Of a DNA stretch of 31,042 nucleotides, positions 1-6,334 are shown one piece after another; positions within the stretch are counted from its first letter, which is position 1; every line of letters begins with the position of its first letter. A model generated the notes under the pieces. That model saw only the letters and a program-made list of their open reading frames with translations, made no database searches and was not told where the DNA came from. Position numbers and translations under genes: made by a program. The stretch spans positions 1 through 31,042 of IMG/VR virus record IMGVR_UViG_3300036851_000204. The stretch is one strand, 5' to 3'. The stretch comes from a virus.

Positions 1-159
1 TCACCGGCGCACCTCGCTCATCCCCGGCACGACGCGATACCACGGGTCGCCGACCTGGCTTGCGGCGCGTTCCTCGCGCGCCATGTAAAGCTCGTTGAGC
101 CACCGCCGGCGATGTACATCACAAGGCTTCGGCTCACCCACGGGGCTCCTCCCGGTCAC
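1..159 (-). CDS. Small hypothetical protein (52 aa), last gene visible in the early operon
   Basis: A 52-residue basic protein that I do not recognise; it contains a central RRRWLNELYMAREE stretch and no membrane segment. The GTG start at 159 was chosen because it overlaps the TGA of the upstream gene (GTGA) and has AGGAGA six bases before it; a longer reading back to 207 would be Gly/Arg/Pro-rich and would run into the upstream gene. The stop codon lies on the first three bases of the window, so the gene is complete, but what follows it is unknown. It is translationally coupled to the zinc-motif gene before it. Function cannot be stated. Confidence 0.6.
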   Translation of the reverse strand: MTGRSPVGEPKPCDVHRRRWLNELYMAREERAASQVGDPWYRVVPGMSEVRR

Positions 160-506
160 GTCGTCTCCTGTTCCTGGCCGGGACGGGAAGCCCCGAGCGC
201 CGCCCACTCGTCAATCTCCGCCGCAAGTCGCTCGCGGATGTCGTCCTCCTTGTGCCCGTCCGGGCTCACGACCCCGGTGAACTCGGGCACCTGCTGGAGA
301 AGGTGGTCAGCGAGATACGCAGCACGTTCGAGGGCTTGGCGGAGCTGGGCGACCTCGGCCGCAATCGCGTCTCTGCGTTCTCCGATCTTGATGAGACGAC
401 CGTGCGTCCATCCCGGACTACACTCGTCCTGGAACGCTTCGATTGGGCCGAGCCGCGCGCAGTTCTCGCAAACATAGAGGTGCCTCTCCCCGCTAGGCAC
501 GCTCAC
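156..506 (-). CDS. Small protein with Cys-containing N-terminus and helical region (116 aa)
   Basis: A 116-residue protein with a CxxC pair near the N-terminus (VCENC, about residues 13-17), a further Cys (DEC) and a His downstream, which may form a small zinc site. A long helical, probably coiled-coil segment (IAAEVAQLRQALERAA and following) comes next, then an acidic C-terminal part. The start is GTG at 506 with GGAGGAG about five bases upstream. The gene lies immediately left of a 73-bp divergent intergenic region facing the plus-strand gene at 580. It overlaps the next gene by four bases. Zinc binding is inferred from cysteine spacing only; the role is unknown. Confidence 0.7.
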   Translation of the reverse strand: MSVPSGERHLYVCENCARLGPIEAFQDECSPGWTHGRLIKIGERRDAIAAEVAQLRQALERAAYLADHLLQQVPEFTGVVSPDGHKEDDIRERLAAEIDEWAALGASRPGQEQETT

Positions 507-563
507 GGCTGCTCCTCCATCTCTCCACGGGTCGGTAGATCAAACTGGGCCATTTGCAACATT

Positions 564-572
564 TGATATAAT
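564..572 (+). promoter_or_regulatory. Extended -10 promoter (TGATATAAT)
   Basis: TGATATAAT is a perfect extended -10 element (TGN plus TATAAT). No convincing -35 hexamer lies 16-18 bp upstream, as is common for extended -10 promoters. The expected start of transcription, seven bases past the hexamer, is about position 579, one base before the ATG at 580, so the transcript would be essentially leaderless. No ribosome binding site is visible before that ATG, which fits. Confidence 0.55.
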
Positions 573-579
573 GTGAGCG

Positions 580-759
580 ATGGCTTCCCAGGCGGTTAGC
601 ACCTACAACGGTGAGACAGTCCGCCGCTGGGCTGTCCACTTCGCCGACGGCCGCAGAGCGATCACTTGGGCGCCCAGCAAGACTGCCGCGGCGGCAAAGA
701 TGGCCCCGCACGGCACGGTTCGCCGCATCGCTCCCGCTACGTCTGGCACACGAGCGTAG
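580..759 (+). CDS. 59-aa hypothetical protein on the opposite strand
   Basis: A 59-residue ORF running against the surrounding operon: ATG at 580, TAG at 757-759. The protein looks like a real small fold: RRWAVHFADGRRAITW reads as paired beta-strands, followed by an alanine-rich helix (SKTAAAAKMAP) and a basic end. The minus-strand reading across the same DNA is arginine/serine-rich and lacks protein character. There is no Shine-Dalgarno sequence, but a perfect extended -10 promoter ends eight bases before the ATG, so it is probably a leaderless gene. It stops 17 bp before the stop of the convergent zinc-ribbon gene. I do not recognise the family; a separately expressed (for example lysogenic) role is inference. 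Confidence 0.6.
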   Translation: MASQAVSTYNGETVRRWAVHFADGRRAITWAPSKTAAAAKMAPHGTVRRIAPATSGTRA

Positions 760-776
760 TCGCCCTCTCCAGCGGC

Positions 777-1169
777 TCACGTCTGCTCACCCGCCCGCAC
801 ACGCTCCGGATCTCTTTCCGAGCCGCAGTTAGGACACGCCGGCAGATGAAGGCCTGTGCCCTCGTAGTCGGCTCGCTCGGCACCGCACCAGGGGCACCGG
901 GCCTCCCCGAGCCGCTCCGGGAGCCCTAGCTCTTGACGCACGACGTCTTCGCCCGGCGCGACGTAGCCGCGCGCACGAGCGGTGTTCGCCCAGTAGTCGT
1001 ATTCGGCTGCGCGTGTGACCTTGAAGGCGATGAATGAGATCGACCAGCCTGCGCTAGCCGCCGATTGCTGCGCAGACACCTGCGCGCTTGCCCTCGTTGG
1101 CGCAGGAACGATCATCGCCATGTCGTCCGGCCAGCCTTCCATTCGTACGCGCCAAGCCTGATCGCTCAT
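777..1169 (-). CDS. C-terminal zinc-ribbon protein (130 aa)
   Basis: A 130-residue protein with two CPxC pairs near the C-terminus (CPWC at about residues 91-94 and CPNC at about 112-115), the typical knuckle arrangement of a small zinc ribbon. The N-terminal half (MSDQAWRVRMEGWPDD...) probably forms a beta-rich domain; a central stretch AAEYDYWANTARARG is helical. The ATG at 1169 overlaps the TGA of the upstream gene (ATGA). It is one of several small cysteine-knuckle proteins in this operon. Its function is not known; nucleic-acid or host-protein binding would be a guess from the fold. Confidence 0.75.
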   Translation of the reverse strand: MSDQAWRVRMEGWPDDMAMIVPAPTRASAQVSAQQSAASAGWSISFIAFKVTRAAEYDYWANTARARGYVAPGEDVVRQELGLPERLGEARCPWCGAERADYEGTGLHLPACPNCGSERDPERVRAGEQT

Positions 1170-1534
1170 CTCGTTTCCTTCCCGGCCCCCACGCGGCCCT
1201 CACGATCGTCGTCACGGGTCAGCAGCTCAAGCGCCCGGCAGTCCAAACACTTACCGCACGGTGGCTGCCGGGCCGAGCACTCGAACGCTCCATCACCCCA
1301 GAACTCGTCGAACAGGTCGATCACTTCGCGGCGTTCTTCGTAGGCGTCGAGCAGCGCCGGCAACGCATTCACCGCAGCGGCGAAGAAGCGCTCTCGGGCA
1401 TCAAGATGGTCCTCGCGCCGATCGAGCCCGCCATATAACTGCCACGCTTTCTTCGCGCAAAGGAAGACCTGGAGCAGTTCGCGGAGCTGGCGGGGATTCA
1501 CACTCACGACCGCACCTCTTCGCGACTGGCTCAT
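1166..1534 (-). CDS. Hypothetical protein with a cysteine cluster (122 aa)
   Basis: A 122-residue, largely helical protein (VNPRQLRELLQVFLCAKKAWQ, then a long helix through LPALLDAYEERREVIDLFDEFW) followed by a cysteine cluster CSARQPPCGKCLDC that could bind zinc or an iron-sulfur cluster. The ATG at 1534 was chosen because it overlaps the TGA of the preceding 58-aa gene (TGATG); an in-frame GTG 11 codons later is an alternative. A longer reading back to 1720 would be an arginine/proline-rich shadow of the 58-aa gene. Family not recognised. Confidence 0.65.
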   Translation of the reverse strand: MSQSRRGAVVSVNPRQLRELLQVFLCAKKAWQLYGGLDRREDHLDARERFFAAAVNALPALLDAYEERREVIDLFDEFWGDGAFECSARQPPCGKCLDCRALELLTRDDDREGRVGAGKETR

Positions 1535-1710
1535 CAGCGGGGATCCTCGGACAGCTCGTCCAGGTCGAGATCGGGGGCCGTCACGTAGATCTGCCAGCCG
1601 CACCCTTCCGGGCACCTCACCTGGCTCGGTCGACCGCCACCGAACCGGAGATCGAAGAAGCCGGTGACGATGTGCCCGCATGCGAGGAGCATCGGGTTGT
1701 TGCGGCTCAT
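1534..1710 (-). CDS. Small zinc-ribbon-like protein (58 aa)
   Basis: A 58-residue protein: MSRNNPMLLACGHIVTG at the N-terminus, then CPEGCGWQIYV and an acidic tail (DLDLDELSED). The CGH and CPEGC groups are spaced like the two knuckles of a one-domain zinc ribbon, a common form in actinophage small proteins. The ATG at 1710 overlaps the TGA of the integrase gene (ATGA), so it is probably translated by coupling. The reading in the other frame of the same DNA is low-complexity and was rejected. Role unknown. Confidence 0.7.
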   Translation of the reverse strand: MSRNNPMLLACGHIVTGFFDLRFGGGRPSQVRCPEGCGWQIYVTAPDLDLDELSEDPR

Positions 1711-2732
1711 AGCTCGTCATCCTCCGGGATCACGTGCTCGTACACGTCGAGTTGCGACACCCTCGAGTGACCCATCATCGCCTTGAGATCCGTCCGAGGG
1801 ACTCCGCGGCGGGCCATGATCGACGCGAACCGGTGGCGCAGATCGTGCGGTGTCCAGGCTGGGACGCCGGCGTGCTTGCACGCGGCGCGGATAGCGTTTG
1901 CGCACCCTTGCTTGTTGAAGCCGGGGAACACGAGCCGCTCCGCCGTCCGGTCCTCGCGGGGCACCCGGTCGCTGATCTTCTCGATCAGCCACTCCGGCAC
2001 CGTTATCCGTCGGCGGGCGCTCGCGGACTTCCCCGATCGGATCCGGAGCTGCGATCGCTGCTCGTCGACGTCACCGTAGGCGAGCTCGCTGATCTCCTCG
2101 ACCCTCATCCCGGACTGCTCGAGCACGTCCAATGGGAGCTGCCAGCGGTTCGACAGGAACGCCCGCGTCGCGATGATGTCCGACTTCGTCGGGATGACCG
2201 GGATCTCTTCCTCCCGCTTCGGGTAGCGGACGCGTTTCGACCTGGCGGGGTTCGGGTCGACGCCGGCGTAGTCGAGGACCTGAGCCAGTGAGCCGACGTA
2301 CTGGCGGACGGACTGCGGGCCGAGCGGATCGTCGCCGCCCATCAGCTTCGCGATCGTCTCCTGGACGACATCGGCCGTCACCGCTGCGGGGTCGAGCTTG
2401 CCGACGATCGGGATCAGCCGCTTGCGGTGCGACGCGTGCGCCTCCACCGTCCGTGGTTTAACGTCGACGCGGGATGCGGCCCACGCGTCCCACCATTCCG
2501 AGATCGTCTTCCGCGGCGGGGCGGCCGCGAGGAGCGCGAGCGTCTCTGCCGGGTCGCGGCCGGCGGCGATCTCCATCCGGATGAACTCCTTGCGGGCGTC
2601 GGCTTCCTTCTTCGTGGCGAAGGTGCCGCCGTTGCGGAGCGGGGAGCGGCGGCCGAGCATCCGGTAGCGGACGTTGAATCGCTTCTCGCCGGCGGCGGTG
2701 ACGCGGACGCGGATGTAGACGGACGGGCTCAC
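1707..2732 (-). CDS. int: Tyrosine-type site-specific recombinase (phage integrase)
   Basis: A 341-residue tyrosine recombinase that would integrate and, with an excisionase, excise the phage genome at its attachment site. The order is an N-terminal arm-binding segment (about 1-70), a SAM-like core-binding domain (about 75-165, ISEWWDAWAASR...) and a C-terminal catalytic domain (about 175-341). The catalytic residues can be placed: R210 (QSGMRVEE), probable K235, H296 and R299 in HDLRH, H322 in MMGHS and Y331 in DVYEHV. The length is normal and the active site is complete. The start is GTG at 2732, which overlaps the TGA of the small HTH gene upstream (GTGA). There is no separate promoter in front of it; it sits deep in the early operon next to an excisionase-like gene. 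No attP core could be recognised nearby. Confidence 0.95.
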   Translation of the reverse strand: MSPSVYIRVRVTAAGEKRFNVRYRMLGRRSPLRNGGTFATKKEADARKEFIRMEIAAGRDPAETLALLAAAPPRKTISEWWDAWAASRVDVKPRTVEAHASHRKRLIPIVGKLDPAAVTADVVQETIAKLMGGDDPLGPQSVRQYVGSLAQVLDYAGVDPNPARSKRVRYPKREEEIPVIPTKSDIIATRAFLSNRWQLPLDVLEQSGMRVEEISELAYGDVDEQRSQLRIRSGKSASARRRITVPEWLIEKISDRVPREDRTAERLVFPGFNKQGCANAIRAACKHAGVPAWTPHDLRHRFASIMARRGVPRTDLKAMMGHSRVSQLDVYEHVIPEDDEL

Positions 2733-2905
2733 GTCTTCACCTTCGTCGCCTCGAGGTGCGCTTCGAACTCGTCCTGCCAGACGTAGATCTTCCGGACGCC
2801 CTTCGGCTGCATCGTGCCGACCTCGCGCATGATCCGGTAGGCGGTCTGTACCGGGATTCCGTACTCCCGGCAGATCGCTTTCGCGTCGAGGAGGCGGCGG
2901 CTCAT
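2729..2905 (-). CDS. Excisionase / AlpA-like helix-turn-helix protein (58 aa)
   Basis: A 58-residue winged helix-turn-helix protein of the excisionase/AlpA/MerR-like type: DAKAICREYGIPVQTAYRIM forms the HTH and KGVRKIYVWQDEFEAHL forms the wing and final helix. Proteins of this type bend DNA or act as recombination directionality factors beside tyrosine integrases. The ATG at 2905 overlaps the TGA of the 32-aa membrane gene, and its own TGA overlaps the GTG start of the integrase, so the two are translated as a coupled pair. An excisionase role is inferred from fold and position; a transcription factor role remains possible. Confidence 0.8.
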   Translation of the reverse strand: MSRRLLDAKAICREYGIPVQTAYRIMREVGTMQPKGVRKIYVWQDEFEAHLEATKVKT

Positions 2906-3000
2906 CGTTTCCGTCCGCCTTGGAAGATGAGCCAGATCGGGTAGCCGACGAACCCGAGGAGGAGAAGGGCGGCGAGGATGCCGGAGAGCGCCTGGGTCAC
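2902..3000 (-). CDS. Micro-membrane protein (32 aa, one transmembrane helix)
   Basis: A 32-residue protein that is almost entirely one hydrophobic helix (LSGILAALLLLGFVGYPIWLIF) followed by a basic end GGRKR, suggesting N-out/C-in topology. The GTG start at 3000 has a GGAGG sequence about six bases upstream and overlaps the stop of the preceding 29-aa micro-protein (GTGA); its own TGA overlaps the ATG of the HTH gene. Good RBS, coupling at both ends and clean hydrophobicity support it as real despite its size. Small phage membrane proteins can act in lysis timing, membrane perturbation or superinfection exclusion; which applies here is unknown. Confidence 0.6.
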   Translation of the reverse strand: MTQALSGILAALLLLGFVGYPIWLIFQGGRKR

Positions 3001-3086
3001 CGTCGCCTCCGTGTGGCGAAGGCGAAGACGAGCGCTCCGGCGAGGGCGAGGGCGAGACCGAGCGCGACAGCCTGCGTCTGGGTCAC
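2997..3086 (-). CDS. Micro-membrane protein (29 aa, one transmembrane helix)
   Basis: A 29-residue protein: MTQTQ, a hydrophobic helix VALGLALALAGALVFAFA, then TRRRR. It begins with the same residues (MTQ) as the next micro-protein and has the same layout of helix plus basic tail, so the two may be distant duplicates. GTG start at 3086 overlaps the TGA of the 84-aa membrane gene; the stop overlaps the next start. Its small size makes it less certain than its neighbours, but the unbroken chain of GTGA junctions argues for translation. Confidence 0.5.
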   Translation of the reverse strand: MTQTQAVALGLALALAGALVFAFATRRRR

Positions 3087-3337
3087 GCGGTCCGGTCCTT
3101 GGCGAGGTCGACGAACGTCCGCTCATCCGATTCATGGTCGAACGGGGGCTGGGAGCCGGACGCGATGCCGTACCAGCGGCCGTCTACGGCTCCCCCGCCG
3201 ATGGTGGACCGACGACCCCACGTCGGACGGCGGCGCCCCCGAACCCAGCCGGCCACGTAGGAGACCAGCCCCGCCACCACGACCAGGCCAGCACCTATCC
3301 ACGCGGCCAGAAGCAAACTCTCAGCGGCGTTCCGCAC
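3083..3337 (-). CDS. Small membrane protein (84 aa)
   Basis: An 84-residue protein with an N-terminal transmembrane helix (LLLAAWIGAGLVVVAGLVSYVAGWV, about residues 8-32), a basic stretch WVRGRRRPTWGRR on its cytoplasmic side and a soluble tail ending in DERTFVDLAKDRTA. The GTG start at 3337 lies inside the end of the preceding zinc-ribbon gene and has a purine-rich GGAGGGGGAG before it. It leads a run of three overlapping small membrane genes (84, 29 and 32 aa) just before the excisionase/integrase pair. Function not recognised. Confidence 0.65.
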   Translation of the reverse strand: MRNAAESLLLAAWIGAGLVVVAGLVSYVAGWVRGRRRPTWGRRSTIGGGAVDGRWYGIASGSQPPFDHESDERTFVDLAKDRTA

Positions 3338-3485
3338 GCTCCCCCTCCCTCTTCTCCGTCCGCCGTAGCCCGTCGGCGCACCATGTGGCGATCGCGGAGC
3401 AGCCGGGGCAGCAGCCGTACGGGCGCTCCATGTCCTCCATGTACCGGGCGCCGCAACGGCAAGTGACGACGACCAGGGCGGGCAT
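3321..3485 (-). CDS. Small zinc-ribbon protein (54 aa)
   Basis: A 54-residue protein with cysteine groups CRCGARYM (about residues 9-16) and CCPGC (about 25-29), plus a later Cys, followed by a highly charged tail (RRTEKREGERAERR). The pattern is that of a compact zinc ribbon. The ATG at 3485 follows directly on the TAG of the recombination ATPase gene (stop at 3486-3488). It overlaps the next gene by 17 bp. No family assignment. Confidence 0.65.
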   Translation of the reverse strand: MPALVVVTCRCGARYMEDMERPYGCCPGCSAIATWCADGLRRTEKREGERAERR

Positions 3486-4523
3486 CTAGCCGCGGTCCTC
3501 GTGACGTGCGGACGCGGGCATCATGTCAGCGAACTGCGACTGCTCACCGGAATCAGGGGCGCTCTCCGAGGACGCGGCTCGCTCGGGTTCACCTGGTATT
3601 GAGGCAGAGCCCGACCCGGCTTCCTGACCCACGGCCGCATCCTCGGAGAGCGCCTTCTCGGCCTTCGCTACCGCCCTGCGCAACCAGGCCGAATCACGTG
3701 GTTTCTCAGCGAGCGCCGCCGTGGTCTCGTCCGCCTTCCCGATCCTGGCAGCGAGCTCGAGCAGCCGGGATCGAAGCGCGGCACTATCGTCGGCACCGCG
3801 CGCCCACTCCCCGAGCGCCCGACCAGTCGCCTCCGCCAACGGCTGGTCAAGCGGCACCATCGACCGATGCTGTTCCTGCAACTTGATCGGCTTCGGCACG
3901 CCTGGCTTGTCAGCCGTCAACAGCAGGCTCAGCGTGAGCTCGAACGGAAGATCCTTCTCCGTGATCGGCACCCACCCATCCAGCCCCGTGAGCGTCCGTT
4001 TCGGAACGACCTGCATCTTCCCCTTGTCGTCGCGGACCATGTCGACACGCCCGGCCGCACGGAAGCAGAGGATCACGTGCGCGCTCACCTGGAGGAGCCG
4101 CGTGACCATCTTCCGGTGCGCCATCTTCGGCGCGATCCACGCGGTCATCTTCACCGCGTCACGGTTCCCGAGCCTCTGGTACTCCTCCTCATGCCAGTCG
4201 AGCAGACCACCGTCACCCGCCCATTCGTGCGACATCGAGTCGACGACGATCACCGAGTACCCGGCGGCGTCAGCGGCGAGGATCGCTTCGCTGTACCGCT
4301 CGGGCCGGAACGGGGCTGTAAGGTCGGCGACGTCGAACGCGAACTCGTCGGCGTAATGCTTGGCTCGGCCGTTCTCGGTGTCGACTACCGCGAAGCGCTT
4401 CTCGCCAGCGAGTCCCTTGGCGAGCGTCATGGCAGACCATGTTTTCCCGGAGCCGGTGCCGCCGGCGAGGCCGAGGAGCAGCGGGACGTTCTCACGCTTG
4501 GCTTCCCTGTAGGTGAACGTCAT
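3486..4523 (-). CDS. RecA-fold ATPase, Sak4-like phage recombination protein
   Basis: A 345-residue P-loop ATPase. The Walker A motif GGTGSGKT lies at residues 21-28 and Walker B VIVVDSMSHEW at about 91-101, followed by a sensor strand HVILCFRA. This matches the phage nucleotide-binding family that includes the Sak4 single-strand annealing ATPases. Such proteins load on single-stranded DNA and promote strand annealing. The residues after about 235 form a charged, Ala/Ser/Glu-rich tail resembling an interaction tail. The start at 4523 (ATG, MTFTYREAK) overlaps the stop of the nuclease gene (ATGA); a longer reading to 4640 is arginine-rich and overlaps the nuclease. Its pairing with the adjacent exonuclease supports a Red/RecET-like module. 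Sak4 rather than another RecA-fold helper is likely but not proved. Confidence 0.85.
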   Translation of the reverse strand: MTFTYREAKRENVPLLLGLAGGTGSGKTWSAMTLAKGLAGEKRFAVVDTENGRAKHYADEFAFDVADLTAPFRPERYSEAILAADAAGYSVIVVDSMSHEWAGDGGLLDWHEEEYQRLGNRDAVKMTAWIAPKMAHRKMVTRLLQVSAHVILCFRAAGRVDMVRDDKGKMQVVPKRTLTGLDGWVPITEKDLPFELTLSLLLTADKPGVPKPIKLQEQHRSMVPLDQPLAEATGRALGEWARGADDSAALRSRLLELAARIGKADETTAALAEKPRDSAWLRRAVAKAEKALSEDAAVGQEAGSGSASIPGEPERAASSESAPDSGEQSQFADMMPASARHEDRG

Positions 4524-5416
4524 GCCGCCTCGCTCATCTCGCGTTCGAGCCAGGCTGCTTCTTCCCACGGGGGGAGCTCGGCGTAGGCGACGCGCGTGCT
4601 GTAGGCGGGCCAGTCGTTCGTCGCCATGCACTTCCGCCATAGGTCGATCGCAAAGGAAACCTTCTTCTCGGCGATCGTCATCGCGGCGGGGCCGAGCGAG
4701 ATCACGGAGAGCGCGTACGGCGGGGTCGTCTCGGCGACGACGAACCGAAAGTCACGGTCGTGGGCGACCTCATCTACGGCCTGCATCCCTCGGAGGTAGA
4801 ACGCCGCCTGCACGTCGTAGCCCATCCCGAAGATCGTCCGAGACCACGTCTCCGGGTTCGCGCTCCGCGACGTCGTCTTCAGATCGTCGATCGTCACCCC
4901 GGCGTCACCGACCCAGTCAGGACGGGCACGGCAAACCACCCCGCCATCCTCCTCCCAAACAACGGTCTGCTCAGCAACCCCGTCAGCGAAGATCGGATGG
5001 TCGACGTTGACCGCGTCCAGCTGCGACCGGATCGCGGCGACCATCGCCTGCACCGATCCCCAATCCTTCTCGAGGAGAGGGAGCCGCCCGACCGACCGGG
5101 CGGCATCCCTCGCGTCCTTCGCCGCGTTCGTCCGCCACGAGTCCGCCTCGACGACCTCAACCCCGGCCTCGCCGAAGAACAGGAGCGCGTGAGCGGCGGT
5201 ACCGACGTCGAACTTCTCGGCCTCGACCCGTCTGAAGTCAGGGTTGAGCCGCGGGTGCGCGGTCCAAGCGTGGAGGGGTGACTGGGTGCAGAGGATCTTG
5301 GCGATCGAGCACGAGAGCGATGGGACGTCCGCGATCTTGTCTGCGTGGTAGTCGTCCGCGGGGATGGCGGCGAGGGTTGGGTAACCCCCCGCCGCCTTGG
5401 CGATTCCTTCGGCCAT
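4520..5416 (-). CDS. PD-(D/E)XK exonuclease, RecE / exonuclease VIII-like
   Basis: A 298-residue nuclease of the PD-(D/E)XK superfamily, close in pattern to phage RecE/exodeoxyribonuclease VIII-like and Cas4-like proteins. Visible motifs are H76 in GTAAHALLF, E149 (AEQTVVW), D167 in RARPDW, the core D178-x-K180 in IDDLKTT and Q203-xxx-Y207 (QAAFY), which is the QxxxY signature. The expected activity is 5'-3' resection of double-stranded DNA ends to give single strands for the Sak4-like ATPase encoded next. The start ATG at 5416 is two bases after the stop of the exported-protein gene. All catalytic positions appear intact. Confidence 0.88.
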   Translation of the reverse strand: MAEGIAKAAGGYPTLAAIPADDYHADKIADVPSLSCSIAKILCTQSPLHAWTAHPRLNPDFRRVEAEKFDVGTAAHALLFFGEAGVEVVEADSWRTNAAKDARDAARSVGRLPLLEKDWGSVQAMVAAIRSQLDAVNVDHPIFADGVAEQTVVWEEDGGVVCRARPDWVGDAGVTIDDLKTTSRSANPETWSRTIFGMGYDVQAAFYLRGMQAVDEVAHDRDFRFVVAETTPPYALSVISLGPAAMTIAEKKVSFAIDLWRKCMATNDWPAYSTRVAYAELPPWEEAAWLEREMSEAA

Positions 5417-5418
5417 CG

Positions 5419-5868
5419 TCAGCGCCCGTTGTGCGAGACGAGCCAGCCAGAGATGGCCGACGTAACGAGGCCGCCGTCTCCGTCATGGCCGAAGTCGGCA
5501 TTGAAGTACGCGTCGAACCGGCAGAAATCCCAGCCCAAAAACGGAGAGCCGACCGTCCGGTTGCCCGTCCAGACCACGACGGACTCGCCCGACGTCAGCA
5601 CGACACGGCCGAACAGGTCGTTGACCGGCTGAACGCAGTCGACGTTGAAGTCGACGACGATCGCGACCGGGCTGTACGACCAGCCGCCGACAGCGAACGC
5701 CGTCGTGGTGTCGAGTGCGGCGAGATGGAACGCCGGGGTGTTGCCTTCCCCGCCGCCCTCGTCGACAACCTGGGCCTTCGCGGCCGAGGCGATGATGAGA
5801 ACAGCGGTGACCGCGGCAAGCACCAGGTAGGTGATCCCAAGCCGCTTCCTATGGGTGGTGATGGTCAT
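5419..5868 (-). CDS. Secreted hypothetical protein (149 aa)
   Basis: A 149-residue protein with a textbook signal peptide: basic MTITTHRKRLG, hydrophobic ITYLVLAAVTAVLIIAS and a probable cleavage after AAKA (about residue 33). The mature part (about 116 residues) is rich in aromatic and beta-forming residues (FAVGGWSYSPVAIVVDFNVDC; WDFCRFDAYFNADFG) with two cysteines that could pair. The ATG at 5868 has GGGAG about seven bases before it; a longer reading upstream would overlap the zinc-ribbon gene and be low-complexity. An exported protein inside a DNA-recombination operon is unexpected. It could alter the host surface or exclude other phages, but that is inference. Family not recognised. Confidence 0.75.
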   Translation of the reverse strand: MTITTHRKRLGITYLVLAAVTAVLIIASAAKAQVVDEGGGEGNTPAFHLAALDTTTAFAVGGWSYSPVAIVVDFNVDCVQPVNDLFGRVVLTSGESVVVWTGNRTVGSPFLGWDFCRFDAYFNADFGHDGDGGLVTSAISGWLVSHNGR

Positions 5869-5870
5869 GG

Positions 5871-6176
5871 TTATGCTCCCTTCGTCGGAGCCGCCGGTGC
5901 CACGCTTCCAACGTGCCGGCGGCTCTGGTTTTTCGTGCGGCGCCACCAATGGCGCTTCGAACACACCTTGCAACCCCGCGTCCACTTCCCACGCTCGACG
6001 CCACACGCGACACATAGGCCGCGTAGGCGCCGGTACTCCTCACGGACTCGTCGGGCCTCCCGTCGGGCCTCCAGGCGGGCGCCCAACTCGTCGATCTCGG
6101 CTAGGTCCGCCGTGATCTGCGCCCGCCGGGATTGGTCGATCAGGTGACGCAGGCCGGTGCGTTCCTCGGCGGTCAT
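5871..6176 (-). CDS. Basic zinc-ribbon protein (101 aa)
   Basis: A 101-residue, strongly basic protein. An N-terminal helical segment (LRHLIDQSRRAQITADLAEIDELGARLEARREARRVREEYRRLRG) is followed by CVACGVERGKWTRGCKVC (two CxxC pairs about 11 residues apart) and a Lys/Arg/Trp-rich patch (KRHWWRR). The arrangement suggests a helix plus treble-clef or zinc-ribbon nucleic-acid-binding protein. The ATG at 6176 overlaps the preceding stop (ATGA). Exact function unknown. Confidence 0.72.
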   Translation of the reverse strand: MTAEERTGLRHLIDQSRRAQITADLAEIDELGARLEARREARRVREEYRRLRGLCVACGVERGKWTRGCKVCSKRHWWRRTKNQSRRHVGSVAPAAPTKGA

Positions 6177-6334
6177 GGCTGGCAGTCCATGATGTACGAC
6201 GGATGGTTCTCAGCCTGAGACTTACGCAGCGTCGCAACCTTCTGACTAAGCGCTGCAATCAGGCATTTGAGCTCGTCGGCGTCGATCTCCAATCGCACGC
6301 GGTACGTGTCCGCGGTTGTCGCCCAGACCTTCAC
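6173..6334 (-). CDS. Small hypothetical protein (53 aa)
   Basis: A 53-residue protein (MKVWATTADTYRVRLEIDADELKCLI...) with a predicted beta hairpin then a helix (DELKCLIAALSQKVATLRKSQ). The GTG at 6334 was chosen because it overlaps the stop of the preceding gene (GTGA) and because everything upstream in this frame shadows that gene. A small, acidic-to-neutral protein of the DUF kind common in phage early regions. No family recognised. Confidence 0.6.
   Translation of the reverse strand: MKVWATTADTYRVRLEIDADELKCLIAALSQKVATLRKSQAENHPSYIMDCQP

Noticed and set aside
554-559. TTGCAA as the -35 box for the promoter of the 59-aa gene
   Set aside because: It is only seven bases before the -10 box, far too close; the extended -10 is enough to explain the promoter.
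1166-1720. Longer form (184 aa) of the 122-aa cysteine-cluster protein
   Set aside because: The added N-terminal part is Arg/Pro-rich and shadows the 58-aa zinc-ribbon gene; the TGATG junction at 1534 is a better start.
3486-4640. Longer form (384 aa) of the recombination ATPase
   Set aside because: The extra 39 residues are Arg-rich and overlap the nuclease gene; ATG 4523 with an ATGA overlap starts the fold directly.
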